A DNA stretch of 64,000 bases from Neisseria weixii (GCF_002327085.1 NZ_CP023429.1:1116001-1180000), one strand, 5' to 3'. Shown: positions 49,151 to 60,489, numbered from the stretch's first letter. The notes: generated by a model from the sequence alone, not told the origin. A program made the numbers and translations.

Positions 49151-49189
49151 CTGCTAAAATAACGCACAAACACATCACGCGAGAACGCC

Positions 49190-50503
49190 ATGCCCGAAAT
49201 CAAATGCCCTCATTGCCACACCGCTTTTACCGTAGATGAAGCCGGTTATGCCGATATTGCCAACCAAGTGCGCACGCTGGAATTTCAGCAGGAATTAAAC
49301 GAACGCTTGGCGCAAAGCCGCCGCCAGTTCGACACCGAAATCAAGCTGGCGGAAAACACGCTGGAAACGGCTTATCAGCAGAAGCTTGCTGCCAAAGATC
49401 GCGAATTAGCCGAATTGGCGGCGCATTTGAAAAGCCATGAAAAAGACAGCCTGCTGGCCGTGGCCGAAGCGGAAGGCCGTCTGAAAGCGCAATTGGCCGA
49501 GCGTGATCAGCAAATTGCCGCGCTGCGTTTGCAGGCGAAATCATTGGAAGAATCGAAAAACATTGAAAAAGAACTCGAAATTCACCGTGCCGTTGCGGTG
49601 AAAGAACGTGAATTGGGCGAACTCAATGCGCGTTTTTTATTGCAGGCCAAAGAGCGCGAATTGGAAAAACAAGCCTTGCGTGAGCAATATCAAGCCGAAT
49701 TGAAACAAAAAGACGAAGCGATTGCGTTTTATAAAGATTTCAAAGCGCGCCAGTCCACCAAGATGGTCGGCGAAAGCCTTGAGCAGCATTGCGAAACCGA
49801 ATTCAACCGTATCCGAACCACCGCCTTCCCGCAAGCCGTGTTCGGCAAGGATAACGATGTGGCCGGCGGCAGCAAAGGCGACTATATCTACCGTGAATGC
49901 GATTCAGACGGCAATGAAATCATCTCGATTATGTTTGAGATGAAAAACGAAAACGAAACCACCGCCACCAAAAAGAAAAACGAATATTTTTTCAAAGAGT
50001 TGGATAAAGACCGCCGCGAGAAAAAATGCGAATATGCCGTGTTGGTGTCGCTGTTGGAAGCGGATAACGAGCTTTACAACGGCGGCATTGTCGATGTGTC
50101 TTACGCTTATCCGAAAATGTATGTCGTGCGGCCGCAATTTTTCATTCCGCTGATTTCGCTGTTGCGAAATGCCGCGCTGAATACCTTGCAATACAAACAG
50201 GAAGTCGCCCAAATGCGTGCGCAAAATATCGATATCACGAATTTTGAGGAAGATTTAAATACCTTCAAAACCGCATTTGCCCGCAATTACGAATTGGCCA
50301 GCCGAAAATTTCAGACGGCCATTGAAGAAATCGACAAAACCATCATCCACTTGCAAAAAACCAAAGAAGCGCTGCTTTCTTCCGAAAACAACTTGCGCTT
50401 GGCCAATAATAAGGCAGAAGAATTGAGTGTGAAGAAACTCACACGTAAAAATCCGACCATGAAAGCGGCGTTTGAGGCGTTGGCTAACGACGCTACAAAA
50501 TAA
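49190..50503 (+). CDS. DUF2130 domain protein with N-terminal zinc-type motif and coiled coil
   Basis: 437 aa. [23 protein letters not shown], a long coiled coil (about 25-185, Glu/Lys/Leu/Gln-rich), then the DUF2130 domain: [73 protein letters not shown]. The DUF2130 fold is thought to be nuclease-related; function unproven. DUS cores inside the gene encode EGRLKAQ and FQTAIEE. Confidence 0.9.
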   Translation: MPEIKCPHCHTAFTVDEAGYADIANQVRTLEFQQELNERLAQSRRQFDTEIKLAENTLETAYQQKLAAKDRELAELAAHLKSHEKDSLLAVAEAEGRLKAQLAERDQQIAALRLQAKSLEESKNIEKELEIHRAVAVKERELGELNARFLLQAKERELEKQALREQYQAELKQKDEAIAFYKDFKARQSTKMVGESLEQHCETEFNRIRTTAFPQAVFGKDNDVAGGSKGDYIYRECDSDGNEIISIMFEMKNENETTATKKKNEYFFKELDKDRREKKCEYAVLVSLLEADNELYNGGIVDVSYAYPKMYVVRPQFFIPLISLLRNAALNTLQYKQEVAQMRAQNIDITNFEEDLNTFKTAFARNYELASRKFQTAIEEIDKTIIHLQKTKEALLSSENNLRLANNKAEELSVKKLTRKNPTMKAAFEALANDATK

Positions 50504-50511
50504 AATAAAGG

Positions 50512-50722
50512 CTGAGACCTTTGCAAAACTTTATGAACCATCAATAAAAACCAAAACAGCCGTCATTCCCGCGCAGGCGGGAATCTATCTTAAAATTTCA
50601 GAAAGTTATTTTATTTAATAGTTTGTCATGTTTAAAAATGGATTCCCGCCTGCGCGGGAATGACGTCGGTTCTTTGTGCTTGTCGTTTTTCAAGGAATTT
50701 TGAAAGTCTCAGGCCGTCTGAA
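50512..50722. repeat. NIME-type repeat unit with dRS3 elements, copy 1
   Basis: ATTCCCGCGCAGGCGGGAAT and its partner ATTCCCGCCTGCGCGGGAAT are the arms of an inverted pair around about 65 bp; flanked by GAGACCTTTGCAAAACTTT and ending in a DUS. Two further copies at 52003 and 60490. Confidence 0.85.
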
Positions 50723-50749
50723 AACCATTTAATTCACTGAAAGTTTGCT

Positions 50750-51988
50750 ATGCAGATTTATTTAGTCGGCGGTGCCGTCCGCGATTATTTATTGGGTTTA
50801 GAAGTCAAAGACCGCGACTGGGTGGTGGTCGGTGCCGATGCGCCTACCATGTTGGCACAAGGTTTTCAGCCGGTGGGCAAAGATTTTCCGGTGTTTTTAC
50901 ATCCCGACAGTCACGAAGAATACGCCCTCGCCCGCACCGAGCGAAAAACGGCCAAAGGCTATGCCGGTTTTGCATTTCATGCCGATAGAGACGTGACATT
51001 GGAACAAGATTTAATGCGCCGCGATTTAACCATCAATGCCATGGCGCAAGATTCAGACGGCCTGATTATCGATCCGTTCGGCGGGCAGCAGGACCTTTCA
51101 GACGGCATTTTGCGCCATGTTTCTCCTGCTTTTGCCGAAGATCCGGTCAGGATTTTGCGCATTGCCCGTTTTGCCGCGCGCTATGGCTTTTCAGTAGCCG
51201 ATGAAACCCTGCTGCTGATGCGGCAAATGGTGGCCGATGGCGAAGCGGATGCGCTGGTGGCGGAACGGGTTTGGCAGGAATTGGCCAAAGGCCTGATGGA
51301 ACGAAATCCGGCGGAAATGATTGAAGTCTTACGCGAATGCGGCGGTTTGGCGGTGTTGCTGCCTGAAGTAGAAGCCTTGTTCGGCATGCCGCAGCGGGCG
51401 GATTATCACCCCGAAATCGATAGCGGCATCCATACGCTGATGGTTTTGCAAAAAGCAGCCGATATGGGTTTGAGCTTGCCCGAGCGCTATGCGGCGCTGC
51501 TGCACGATTTGGGCAAAGCCAAAACGCCGTCTGAAATCCTGCCCAAGCATCACGGCCATGATTTGGCCGGCGTGAGCTTGGTGCGTGAAGTGAACGGGCG
51601 TTTGCGTGCGCCGCGTGCGTGTGGGGGATTGGCCGAACTGGTTTGCCGCTGGCACATTATTTTTCATCAAGTAGCGCAACTCAAACCGGCTACCGTGTTG
51701 AATACGCTAAAAAAAACCGATGCATTCAGACGACCTGAACGCTTTCAGACGGCCTTGAACGTATGCGTAGCCGATCAACGTGGCCGTCTGAATTTTGAAG
51801 ATGCCGAATATCCGCAACGTGAACATTGGTTGAACTTATTACAGGCAGCCAATGAGATCGACGCCGGTGAAATTGCCGCCCAATGCGCTCAAAACCAGCA
51901 GCAACATTTGATTGCCCAGCGCATAGACGAAGCGCGTTTGGCAAAGATTAAGCCGATACAGGAAGCCTTTAAAGCAAAATACAATTGA
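50750..51988 (+). CDS. cca: Multifunctional CCA-adding tRNA nucleotidyltransferase
   Basis: 412 aa class II enzyme that builds the 3' CCA. MQIYLVGGAVRDYLLGLEVKDRDWVVVG holds the GG and DxD motifs; EYALARTERK, RRDLTINAMAQD (motif B), and DPVRILRIARFAARYGF. C-terminal HD domain YAALLHDLGKAKTPSEILPKHHGH gives 2'3'-phosphodiesterase/phosphatase activity as in E. coli. Several DUS cores lie within the coding sequence. Confidence 0.96.
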   Translation: MQIYLVGGAVRDYLLGLEVKDRDWVVVGADAPTMLAQGFQPVGKDFPVFLHPDSHEEYALARTERKTAKGYAGFAFHADRDVTLEQDLMRRDLTINAMAQDSDGLIIDPFGGQQDLSDGILRHVSPAFAEDPVRILRIARFAARYGFSVADETLLLMRQMVADGEADALVAERVWQELAKGLMERNPAEMIEVLRECGGLAVLLPEVEALFGMPQRADYHPEIDSGIHTLMVLQKAADMGLSLPERYAALLHDLGKAKTPSEILPKHHGHDLAGVSLVREVNGRLRAPRACGGLAELVCRWHIIFHQVAQLKPATVLNTLKKTDAFRRPERFQTALNVCVADQRGRLNFEDAEYPQREHWLNLLQAANEIDAGEIAAQCAQNQQQHLIAQRIDEARLAKIKPIQEAFKAKYN

Positions 51989-52002
51989 AGCGACAAACAA
52001 TA

Positions 52003-52215
52003 TAAGGCCGAGACCTTTGCCCCCTGAAAAGCTATTGCCAAAGAACCGACGTCATTTCCGCGCAGGCGGGATCTATTTTTAAACATGGCAAACTATTGAA
52101 TAAAATAAGTTTCTGAAATTTTGAGATGGATTCCCGCCTGCGCGGGAATGACGGCTGTTTGGATTTTTATTGGTGGTTCATGAGGTTTTGCAAAGGTTTC
52201 AGGCCGTCTGAAAGC
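52003..52215. repeat. NIME-type repeat unit with dRS3 elements, copy 2
   Basis: GAGACCTTTGCCCCCTG..., first dRS3 arm degraded (ATTTCCGCGCAGGCGGGATC), second intact (ATTCCCGCCTGCGCGGGAAT), ending in CAGGCCGTCTGAAA. Confidence 0.8.
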
Positions 52216-52238
52216 ATATTCTTTCAGACGGCCTCTTT
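52205..52238. terminator. Inverted DUS terminator
   Basis: GGCCGTCTGAAAG-N7-CTTTCAGACGGCC between cca and mlaC (convergent). Confidence 0.75.
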
Positions 52239-52249
52239 ATATCCATCCA

Positions 52250-52846
52250 TTACTGCTTTTTCAAGCCCTTGGCTTTCACGGTAGCAATCGCGCCGTCAAT
52301 GCCTTTCTGTTGGATTAGTTCGTTGAATTGATTACGGTAAATCGTTACCAAGCTGGCACCGTCTACACGGATATTGTAGATTTTGTATACCGAACCGACT
52401 TGGTAAAGCTGATAAGCCACTTCGTATTTGGTGCCGTTTTTGGTTTGGACTTCAGAGAAAACATCATGTCGATTACCGTTGGAAGTCATTTTCGGCAACA
52501 ATTTCACCTTGGCATCCGCTGCCCCTATCAAGGCCGAATGTGAATACATGTTGATAATCATGTCTTTAAACGCACTGATGAATTCGCTTTTTTGTTTGGC
52601 GGTAAAATTGCGCCACGGAGCGCCCACAGCCAAAGCGGAAATGCGCTCGTAATCCAAATAGCGGTTGGCGTAGCTTTCGATTTGCTTCACTTTTTGCGCT
52701 TCGCTTGCCGAGCTTTTGGCGATCTTCAACACAGTATCCATATTTTGCTGCATTTGCGTTTGCGCAGGATGCGTCGCAGCGGCAGCATAAGGAGCCACAA
52801 TCGCCATCGGCGCGGCCAACATCAAAGCAGATAAATAACGGGTCAT
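52250..52846 (-). CDS. mlaC: MlaC-like periplasmic phospholipid-binding protein
   Basis: 198 aa; signal MTRYLSALMLAAPMAIVAPYAAAA. SYANRYLDYERISALAVGAPWRNFTAKQKSEFISAFKDMIINMYSHSAL is the Tol-Tol-Ttg2 (MlaC) core; VSEVQTKNG-type beta strands and YKIYNIRVDGASLVTIYRNQFNELIQQKGIDG follow. Carries phospholipids between outer and inner membrane. Start 52846 behind AAGGAAAAAAC. No other mla genes are within the window. Confidence 0.92.
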   Translation of the reverse strand: MTRYLSALMLAAPMAIVAPYAAAATHPAQTQMQQNMDTVLKIAKSSASEAQKVKQIESYANRYLDYERISALAVGAPWRNFTAKQKSEFISAFKDMIINMYSHSALIGAADAKVKLLPKMTSNGNRHDVFSEVQTKNGTKYEVAYQLYQVGSVYKIYNIRVDGASLVTIYRNQFNELIQQKGIDGAIATVKAKGLKKQ

Positions 52847-53057
52847 GTTTTTTCCTTTATCAAAGGTGTGGGAAAGTTTGGCTATTGTAATCACTTTGAT
52901 ATTAGGAAATTTTAATAAAATGTAAAAAACCATTCAGGCCGTCTGCAAACAAGTTAGCGGCCGATAAATAAATTATCATTATATCAATCATTTTTAAATT
53001 AATTTGAGCAAGCTACTTTACAAATTTTGTGTATTTACTATAATGACGCTTTCCACC

Positions 53058-53141
53058 GCCCAGGTGGCGAAATTGGTAGACGCAGGGACTCAAAATCCCC
53101 CGCCGCAAGGTGTGTCGGTTCGAGTCCGACCCTGGGCACCA
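53058..53141 (+). tRNA. tRNA-Leu (anticodon CAA)
   Basis: Acceptor arms GCCCAGG and CCTGGGC, D-loop GGTGGCGAAATTGGTAGACGC (long class II form), anticodon arm AGGGA-CTCAAAA-TCCC, variable arm, T-arm GTCGGTTCGAGTCCGAC, encoded CCA. 84 nt. Confidence 0.97.
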
Positions 53142-53147
53142 AATTTT

Positions 53148-53176
53148 AAAAAGACCGCTTAATGCGGTCTTTTTTG
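53148..53176 (+). terminator. Intrinsic terminator after tRNA-Leu
   Basis: AAAAGACCGC-TTAAT-GCGGTCTTTTTT. Confidence 0.9.
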
Positions 53177-53341
53177 TTTTTGTATCGCAGTTTCAGACGG
53201 CCTGACAAATCATTTTGCCCTGTTTGGGCCGAGAAATTTGCTAAAATTGCAAATATTGTCGGTTATCCCCTTTTATTCTGATTACAAAAAGGGTACATTT
53301 ACTACATTGTAAACAATCTTCAATTTGACGGAACACACATC

Positions 53342-54556
53342 ATGGATCGCTTCCCTAAATCATCAAAACTGGATCATGTCTGCTACGATATCCGCGGGCC
53401 GGTACACAAAGAAGCCCTGCGCTTGGAAGAAGAAGGCCACAAAATTCTGAAGCTGAATATCGGTAATCCTGCGCCTTTCGGCTTTGAAGCGCCGGATGAG
53501 ATTCTGGTCGACGTTATCCGCAACCTGCCCACTTCACAAGGCTATTGCGATTCTAAGGGTTTGTATTCCGCGCGTAAGGCCATCGTGCATTACTATCAGA
53601 CCAAGGGCTTGCGTGACATTACCGTGAATGATGTGTTTATCGGCAACGGCGTATCCGAGCTGATTACCATGTCTATGCAGGCATTGCTCAATGACGGCGA
53701 TGAAATCCTGATTCCGGCACCGGATTATCCTTTATGGACGGCTGCCGCCACACTGGCCGGTGGCAATGTGCGCCATTATCTGTGCGACGAAGAGAAAGAT
53801 TGGTTTCCGGATTTAGCCGATATGGAAGCCAAAATCTCACCGAAGACCAAAGCGATTGTGGTGATTAACCCGAATAACCCGACCGGCGCGGTATACAGCA
53901 AAGAAATCCTGCTGGAAATCGCCGAATTGGCACGCAAACACGGCCTGATTATTTTTGCCGATGAGATTTACGATAAGATTTTGTACGATGGTGCCGTACA
54001 TCACCATATCGCCGCCCTCGCTCCTGACTTGCTGACCGTCACCTTTAACGGCTTGTCAAAAGCCTATCGCGTAGCCGGTTTCCGCCAGGGCTGGATGGTG
54101 CTCAATGGCCCGAAACAACATGCCCAAGGCTATATCGAAGGCTTGGAAATGCTCGCCTCTATGCGCTTGTGTGCTACCACACCCATGCAACACGCGATTC
54201 AGACGGCCTTAGGCGGCTATCAGAGTATCAATGAATTTATTTTGCCGGGCGGCCGTTTGCTCGAGCAACGCAATAAAGCTTACGAGCTGGTGAACCAAAT
54301 TCCCGGCATTACCTGCGTGAAGCCGATGGGCGCGATGTATATGTTCCCGAAAATCGACACGGAAATGTACAACATCCATGACGACATGAAATTCGTTTAC
54401 GATTTGTTGGTACAGGAAAAAGTCTTGTTCGTGCAAGGTTCGGGCTTCAACTGGATTAAGCCCGACCACTTCCGCATCGTCACCCTGCCTTATGTGCATC
54501 AAATCGAAGAAGCGATGGCGAAATTGGAGCGTTTCTTGAAAAATTACCGCCAATAG
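53342..54556 (+). CDS. alaA: Alanine aminotransferase (AlaA type)
   Basis: 404 aa class I PLP aminotransferase converting pyruvate and glutamate to alanine and 2-oxoglutarate. DHVCYDIRGPVHKEALRLEEEGHKILKLNIGNPAPFGF is the AlaA N-terminus; NPNNPTGAVYSKEIL, FADEIYDKILYDG, and FNGLSKAYRVAGFRQGW with the PLP Lys follow. A tidy match in length to E. coli AlaA. Promoter and RBS lie after the tRNA. Confidence 0.93.
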   Translation: MDRFPKSSKLDHVCYDIRGPVHKEALRLEEEGHKILKLNIGNPAPFGFEAPDEILVDVIRNLPTSQGYCDSKGLYSARKAIVHYYQTKGLRDITVNDVFIGNGVSELITMSMQALLNDGDEILIPAPDYPLWTAAATLAGGNVRHYLCDEEKDWFPDLADMEAKISPKTKAIVVINPNNPTGAVYSKEILLEIAELARKHGLIIFADEIYDKILYDGAVHHHIAALAPDLLTVTFNGLSKAYRVAGFRQGWMVLNGPKQHAQGYIEGLEMLASMRLCATTPMQHAIQTALGGYQSINEFILPGGRLLEQRNKAYELVNQIPGITCVKPMGAMYMFPKIDTEMYNIHDDMKFVYDLLVQEKVLFVQGSGFNWIKPDHFRIVTLPYVHQIEEAMAKLERFLKNYRQ

Positions 54557-54567
54557 TCAAATACAAA

Positions 54568-54598
54568 AAAGGCCGTCTGTTTTCAGACGGCCTTTTCT
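54568..54598. terminator. Inverted DUS terminator shared by alaA and aspA
   Basis: AAAAAGGCCGTCTG-TTTTCAGACGGCCTTTT, 12 bp from either stop. Confidence 0.85.
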
Positions 54599-54609
54599 CT
54601 TGGTGCCTA

Positions 54610-56013
54610 TTATTTATTCAATTGCGCATTCAGCATATTTTCACGCGACAGAATACGATCCAAATCCGCAGCTTCCATCAAGCCCAAATCCAAAATCACA
54701 TCGCGCACACTCTGGCCGGTGGCCGCACACATTTTGCCGATGTAATCACCGTTTTCATGGCCGATGTACGGGTTCAGGAAGGTAATCAGACCGATCGAAT
54801 TGAACACATAGCTTTCGCATACTTCACGGTTGGCTGTAATGCCTTTCACGCATTTTTCCGCCAAGCCCGCGCAAGCGTTGTTGAGCAATGAAATCGATTC
54901 CAGCATACATTGGGCAATCACTGGTTCCATCACGTTCAATTGCAGTTGGCCTGCTTCGGAAGCAAAGGTAACGGTAGTATCGTTACCCAATACTTTAAAG
55001 CAGACTTGACTCACCATTTCGGGAATTACCGGATTCACTTTGGCCGGTGTAATCGAAGAGCCTGCCTGCATTTCCGGCAAATTAATTTCACCCAAACCGG
55101 CGCGCGGGCCGGACGACAGCAAGCGCAAGTCATTACAGATTTTCGATACTTTCACCGCCGTGCGTTTCACCGCGCTGTGTACCATCACATACGCGCCGCA
55201 GTCGGAAGTGGCTTCAATCAGGTTTTCGGTCAGCTTGACATCCAAGCCGCTGATGGCTGCCAATTTTTTCACTGCCAAATCGGCATAGCCTTCCGGCGTG
55301 TTCACGCCCGTACCGATGGCGGTTGCGCCTAAGTTCACTTCCAACAACAATTGGCGCGTGCGCTCTAAATTGATGATTTCTTCGTCCAACAATACTTGGA
55401 ACGATTTAAATTCCTGCCCCAGCGTCATCGGCACCGCATCTTGCAATTGTGTGCGCGCCAATTTCAATACGTCTTTAAATTCATCTGCTTTTTGTGCAAA
55501 CGAATCTTTCAACACAGCCAGGTTTTTCAAGAAATCACCGATGCTGTGATACACCGCCAAGCGGAAAGCAGTCGGATAAACGTCGTTGGTCGATTGGCTG
55601 GCATTCACATCATCAATCGGGTTCACGACTTCATAGTTGCCCTTCTCTTGCCCCAATTGCTCCAAAGCCAAGTTAGCAATCACTTCGCAGATATTCATGT
55701 TCACCGAAGTACCCGCGCCACCCTGAAACACATCGGTCGGAAACTGATCCATACAGCGGCCGTTTACCAAAATCTCATCGCAAGCTTTATCAATTGCAGC
55801 CGCTACGTCTACTGACAACGTCCCCAATTCGCCATTGGCCTGCGCCGCCGCTTTTTTCACCTGCACCAAGCTGCGCACAAAATGAGGCATATCTGCGACT
55901 TTTTGCAAAGAAATCTGGAAGTTTTCCAAAGCGCGCAAGGTGTGGATGCCCCAGTACACATCGTTCGGAATCTCACGTTCGCCCAATAAATCATATTCAA
56001 CACGATAAGCCAT
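54610..56013 (-). CDS. aspA: Aspartate ammonia-lyase
   Basis: 467 aa; fumarase/aspartase superfamily. [52 protein letters not shown], and [16 protein letters not shown] (signature, Thr in place of the usual Met at one position). Releases fumarate and ammonia from aspartate. Start ATG 56013. RBS GAGGGTTTTAGAGT is weak. Confidence 0.95.
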   Translation of the reverse strand: MAYRVEYDLLGEREIPNDVYWGIHTLRALENFQISLQKVADMPHFVRSLVQVKKAAAQANGELGTLSVDVAAAIDKACDEILVNGRCMDQFPTDVFQGGAGTSVNMNICEVIANLALEQLGQEKGNYEVVNPIDDVNASQSTNDVYPTAFRLAVYHSIGDFLKNLAVLKDSFAQKADEFKDVLKLARTQLQDAVPMTLGQEFKSFQVLLDEEIINLERTRQLLLEVNLGATAIGTGVNTPEGYADLAVKKLAAISGLDVKLTENLIEATSDCGAYVMVHSAVKRTAVKVSKICNDLRLLSSGPRAGLGEINLPEMQAGSSITPAKVNPVIPEMVSQVCFKVLGNDTTVTFASEAGQLQLNVMEPVIAQCMLESISLLNNACAGLAEKCVKGITANREVCESYVFNSIGLITFLNPYIGHENGDYIGKMCAATGQSVRDVILDLGLMEAADLDRILSRENMLNAQLNK

Positions 56014-56137
56014 ACTCTAAAACCCTCTTTGAGAAAATATTAATATCGCCGGCACACGGCTACACAGGGAATAAGATAATCTTGTTAGCCTGATTTGTCC
56101 ATATATTTAAGGCATAATTATGCAGTGATTTTGGGAT

Positions 56138-56172
56138 AGAAGGCCGTCTGAAACCCTTTACAGACGGCCTTT
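56138..56172. terminator. Inverted DUS terminator
   Basis: GGCCGTCTGAAA-CCCTT-TACAGACGGCCTTT, after alaS on the minus strand. Confidence 0.75.
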
Positions 56173-56179
56173 GTGCTCA

Positions 56180-59074
56180 TTAAACCAATTTTTTGTTCGC
56201 CCAAGCCTCAACACTTGCCAAGGCTTGCGGCAGCTTATCGGCTTCGGTGCCGCCGGCTTGTGCCAAATCAGGGCGGCCGCCGCCTTTACCACCGATTTGT
56301 TCGGCCACGAATTTGACCAAATCGCCGGCTTTGACTTTGGCGGTTAACGGTTTGGATACACCGGCGCACAAGGAAACTTTGCCGTCGTTTACCGCAGCCA
56401 GCAGAATCACGGCTTTATCGGATTTGCCGCTCAGGTCGGTCACAATTTCGCGCAAAGCGGCGGCATCGGCTTCGATTTGGGCGACAACCAGTTTGGCTGC
56501 GCCTAAGTCTTTGGCGTTATCCAGCAGCTTGGCACCTGCGTGTACGGCCAATTCGGCTTTGGCTTTGGCCAAGTCTTTTTCCAAGGCTTTGGTTTGAGCA
56601 GCGTTGGCTTGGATTTTGGACAATACGTCGCGCTCGGTTTGGGCTTTCACTTCGCCGATGATGTCGCGCACCAAACGCTCTTGGTTTTGAGCCCATTTCA
56701 AAGCGTTCAGGCCGGTGATCGCTTCGACGCGGCGCACGCCTGCAGCGATGCCGCCTTCGCTGATGATTTTAAGCAGGCCGATGTCGCCGGTGCGGGCAAC
56801 GTGGGTACCGCCGCACAACTCGGTAGAGAAATCGCCCATTTGCAACACGCGTACTTCGTCGCCGTATTTTTCGCCAAACAGCATCATCGCGCCGGTTTTT
56901 TGCGCGTCTTCCATGCTCATAATATTGGCATCAACCGCCACGTTGGCCAAAATAGCTTGGTTGACGCGGCGTTCGACTTCGGCGATTTCTTCCGCGCTGA
57001 TGGCTTGCGGATGGGAAATGTCGAAACGGGTTGAATCGGCAGTCACCAACGAGCCTTTTTGCTCGACATGTTCGCCCAATACATCACGCAAGGCTTTGTG
57101 CATCAAATGGGTGGCACTGTGGTTGCGCATATTGGCATCGCGCACATCGTTATCCACTTTTGCTGTCACCGCATCGCCTACTTTCAGACGGCCTGACGTT
57201 ACCACGCCGAATTGTCCGGATACCGCGGCTTTGATTTTTTGCGTATCGCGCACTTCAAAGCGGTTGTCTCCGGCAAAGATAAAGCCGACATCACCCACTT
57301 GGCCGCCTGATTCAGCGTAGAACGGAGTGAAATCAATCACGACCGCACCGCTCTCGCCTTCAGCAAGTTCGTTCACGGCTTCGCTGTCTTTGTACAAAGC
57401 CAATACGGTGGCTTGGGTGCGGCGTTCGGTGTAGCCTTGGAACTCGGTATCTTGACCTTCGTAAGCCAATTGGGTATTGGCTTTGAAGCTTTGTGCGGCG
57501 CGGGCGCGGGCGCGTTGGGCTTCCATTTCGCGCTCGAAGCCTTCTTCGTCCAATTCGATGCCCAATTCGCGCGCCATGTCGGCGGTTAAGTCGTATGGGA
57601 AGCCGTAGGTATCGTAGAGTTTGAAGATGTGCTCGCCGCCAATCACCATTTTGCTGTTGGCAATGTTGTCTTTAACGTAAGTTTCCAACGCTGCGGCAAA
57701 CGGTTTGCCTTCTTCGGAAACATTACCTTGTCCGATCACTTCTTTCAGGCCGATGGTTCGGCTTTCGTTCAGACGGCCTTCAGTTTGGGTTTGAATAACG
57801 ATTTGTTTGTCGCCACCTTTGTTGCGGGCAGCGGCGGTAAATTCGATGCCGTCTGAAGTACGCAAGGTCAATGGTTTGCCTTGGCCTTCAAGCGGCAACA
57901 GGCTTTCTAATTTCAAAAAGCGCATGCCGTTTAATACGTTATTAAACAAGCCCATGCCTTTTTCCAAGGTTTCGCCGAAACGCGCTTCTTCACCGCGCAA
58001 GGCTTCCATGATTTGGGTTTGCTTTTCTTTCAATTCAGGATAGGCAGCGCCCATCGTTTTCACCAAATCCGGCACCAGTTTGTGGAAAAACGGTTGTTTC
58101 TGACCCAATTTGTAACCGTGGCGTACCGCGCGGCGGATAATGCGGCGCAAGACATAACCGCGGCCTTCGTTGCCCGGCATCACGCCATCGGCAATCAGTA
58201 ACGAGCAAGAGCGGATATGGTCGGCAATCACTTTCAGGCTTGGTTCGTCCATGCTGAACGGTGCGCCGGTTTCGCGGGAAACGGCTTTGATCAAGTCTTG
58301 GAACAAATCGATTTCGTAGTTGCTGTGTACACCCTGCATCACGGCAGCCATACGCTCCAAGCCCATGCCGGTGTCGACGCTTGGTTTTGGCAGCGGATTC
58401 ATATTGCCTTGTTCGTCGCGGTTGAACTGCATGAAAACGTTGTTCCAGATTTCAATCCAGCGGTCGCCGTCTTCTTCAGGACTGCCCGGAATGCCGCCCC
58501 AGATTTCTTCGCCGTGGTCGTAGAAAATCTCCGAACAAGGGCCGCAAGGGCCGGTGTCACCCATTTGCCAGAAGTTGTCAGACGCGTAACGCGCGCCTTT
58601 GTTGTCGCCGATGCGCACAATGCGGTCGGCAGGCAGGCCGATTTCGTTGAGCCAGATGTTGTAGGCTTCATCGTCTTCCGCGTAGACAGTAGCCAATAAT
58701 TTTTCTTTCGGCAGGTTCAGCCATTCTTTGCCGGTCAAAAAGCCCCAAGCAAAATGAATCGCTTCGCGTTTGAAATAATCGCCGAATGAGAAATTGCCCA
58801 TCATTTCAAAGAAAGTGTGGTGACGCGCAGTGTAGCCGACATTTTCCAAGTCGTTGTGTTTGCCGCCGGCGCGTACGCATTTTTGCGCGGTGGCGGCGCG
58901 GTTGTATGGGCGCTTGTCGAAGCCCAAGAAGACATCTTTAAATTGGTTCATACCTGCGTTGGTAAACAGCAGGGTCGGGTCGTCATGCGGTACGAGTGAA
59001 GACGAACGCACGATTTGGTGTTGGTGTTGTTCGAAATATTGCAGGAATTTTTGGCGTAATTCAGAAGTTTTCAT
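56180..59074 (-). CDS. alaS: Alanyl-tRNA synthetase with an unusual internal insertion
   Basis: 964 aa from ATG 59074 ([17 protein letters not shown]). Catalytic domain: [77 protein letters not shown]. Editing domain [17 protein letters not shown] (HxxxH), [14 protein letters not shown] (CGGTH), C-terminal C-Ala [14 protein letters not shown]. About 95 residues (codons at about 57640-57940) between [15 protein letters not shown] and [15 protein letters not shown] exceed the usual length near 875 aa. DUS cores lie inside the insertion. Confidence 0.95.
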   Translation of the reverse strand: MKTSELRQKFLQYFEQHQHQIVRSSSLVPHDDPTLLFTNAGMNQFKDVFLGFDKRPYNRAATAQKCVRAGGKHNDLENVGYTARHHTFFEMMGNFSFGDYFKREAIHFAWGFLTGKEWLNLPKEKLLATVYAEDDEAYNIWLNEIGLPADRIVRIGDNKGARYASDNFWQMGDTGPCGPCSEIFYDHGEEIWGGIPGSPEEDGDRWIEIWNNVFMQFNRDEQGNMNPLPKPSVDTGMGLERMAAVMQGVHSNYEIDLFQDLIKAVSRETGAPFSMDEPSLKVIADHIRSCSLLIADGVMPGNEGRGYVLRRIIRRAVRHGYKLGQKQPFFHKLVPDLVKTMGAAYPELKEKQTQIMEALRGEEARFGETLEKGMGLFNNVLNGMRFLKLESLLPLEGQGKPLTLRTSDGIEFTAAARNKGGDKQIVIQTQTEGRLNESRTIGLKEVIGQGNVSEEGKPFAAALETYVKDNIANSKMVIGGEHIFKLYDTYGFPYDLTADMARELGIELDEEGFEREMEAQRARARAAQSFKANTQLAYEGQDTEFQGYTERRTQATVLALYKDSEAVNELAEGESGAVVIDFTPFYAESGGQVGDVGFIFAGDNRFEVRDTQKIKAAVSGQFGVVTSGRLKVGDAVTAKVDNDVRDANMRNHSATHLMHKALRDVLGEHVEQKGSLVTADSTRFDISHPQAISAEEIAEVERRVNQAILANVAVDANIMSMEDAQKTGAMMLFGEKYGDEVRVLQMGDFSTELCGGTHVARTGDIGLLKIISEGGIAAGVRRVEAITGLNALKWAQNQERLVRDIIGEVKAQTERDVLSKIQANAAQTKALEKDLAKAKAELAVHAGAKLLDNAKDLGAAKLVVAQIEADAAALREIVTDLSGKSDKAVILLAAVNDGKVSLCAGVSKPLTAKVKAGDLVKFVAEQIGGKGGGRPDLAQAGGTEADKLPQALASVEAWANKKLV

Positions 59075-59103
59075 AATATTTTCTGTAACAGGTTTAAACG
59101 GTT

Positions 59104-59152
59104 TCAGACGGCCTGTTGAACTTTTCAAAGGCCGTCTGAATGTAATTTTCAG
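59104..59152. repeat. DUS pair upstream of alaS
   Basis: TTTCAGACGGCC and GGCCGTCTGAA in inverted orientation between alaS and the 59343 gene. Confidence 0.7.
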
Positions 59153-59342
59153 ATTCCGCCTATCTTACCGCAAATCCTTGTTTCAAGCTATCTATCGGCC
59201 TGATTATCGGGCGCAAACGCACGCATTTGCAGCGGAGTGTTTCAAAAATAAATGTTAACATCGATAATTTTTCGCCGAATCAAGATTTTATCGCTTATAA
59301 TCGCTGGCTTTTACACCCGAGAACGACATTAAGGAACACACG

Positions 59343-60476
59343 ATGCGCAAACATTTGTCTTTAATCGGCTTGGCCGTGTTGACTCTCGCCGCCTGTAGCG
59401 GTAATCCCGAAACGAAACAAAGCGCCGGCCAACCTACTGGCAATAACGGCGGCGCATTGAAAATCTATAATTGGTCGGACTATGTCGATCCGAAAACCGT
59501 GGCTGAATTTGAACGCAAAAATAACATCAAAGTCAGCTATGATGTTTACGACAGCGACGAAACCTTGGAAAGCAAAGTGTTAACCGGCAAATCCGGCTAT
59601 GATTTGGTCGGCCCGTCTAATGCGTTTATCGGCCGTCAAATTCAGGCCGGTGCGTATCAAAAAATCGACAAAGCGCTGATTCCTAATTATAAAAATCTCA
59701 ATCCGCAATTAATGGCCTTAATGGAAAATGTTGACCCCGGCAATGAATACGCCGTGCCGTTTTTCTGGGGCACCAACACCTTTGCCATCAATACTGAGCG
59801 CGTGAAAAAAGCCTTGGGCGATATGCCCATGCCGCAAAACGAATGGGATTTGGTATTCAATCCGAAATACACTGCCAAGTTGAAGCAATGCGGTATCAGC
59901 TATCTCGACAGTGCGGCGGAAATGTATCCGATGGTATTGAATTATCTCGGTAAAAATCCGAACAGCAGCCAAACTGAAGACATTCAGGCGGCTACTGATT
60001 TACTCAAGCAAAACCGTCGCAACATCAAGCGCTTCACGTCATCCGGTTTCATCGATGATTTGGCGCGCGGCGACACCTGCGTGACCATCGGTTTCGGCGG
60101 TGATTTGAACATTGCCAAGCGCCGCGCCGAAGAAGCCGGCGGCAAAGAAAAAATCCGTGTGATGATGCCGAAAGAAGGTGTAGGGATTTGGGTGGATTCG
60201 TTTGCTATTCCGAAAGATGCCCAAAATGTGGCCAATGCGCATCAATACATCAATCATTTCTTAGAGCCGGAAACCGCAGCGCAAAATGGTAATTTTGTCA
60301 CTTACGCGCCATCAAGCATGCCGGCAAGAGCGTTGATGAACGCAGAATATCGTGACGACAATACGATTTTCCCGAGCGATGAAGATTTGAAGAATAGTTT
60401 CATTATGGTGCCGATTGAGCCGAATGCGTTGAAGTTTATGGTGCAGCAATGGCAGGGTTTGAAGGCAGGGAAATAA
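59343..60476 (+). CDS. PotD/PotF-type polyamine ABC transporter substrate-binding lipoprotein
   Basis: 377 aa; lipobox MRKHLSLIGLAVLTLAAC. ALKIYNWSDYVDPKTVAEFERKN is the family start, with YDVYDSDETLESKVLTGKSGYDLVGPSNAFIG, VPFFWGTNTFAINTERV, SSGFIDDLARGDTCVTIGFGGD and GIWVDSFAIPKDA. Binds putrescine or spermidine at the outer face of the inner membrane. Permease and ATPase genes are not adjacent. RBS TAAGGAACACACG. Confidence 0.93.
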   Translation: MRKHLSLIGLAVLTLAACSGNPETKQSAGQPTGNNGGALKIYNWSDYVDPKTVAEFERKNNIKVSYDVYDSDETLESKVLTGKSGYDLVGPSNAFIGRQIQAGAYQKIDKALIPNYKNLNPQLMALMENVDPGNEYAVPFFWGTNTFAINTERVKKALGDMPMPQNEWDLVFNPKYTAKLKQCGISYLDSAAEMYPMVLNYLGKNPNSSQTEDIQAATDLLKQNRRNIKRFTSSGFIDDLARGDTCVTIGFGGDLNIAKRRAEEAGGKEKIRVMMPKEGVGIWVDSFAIPKDAQNVANAHQYINHFLEPETAAQNGNFVTYAPSSMPARALMNAEYRDDNTIFPSDEDLKNSFIMVPIEPNALKFMVQQWQGLKAGK

Positions 60477-60489
60477 GGCTTAGATAGTC

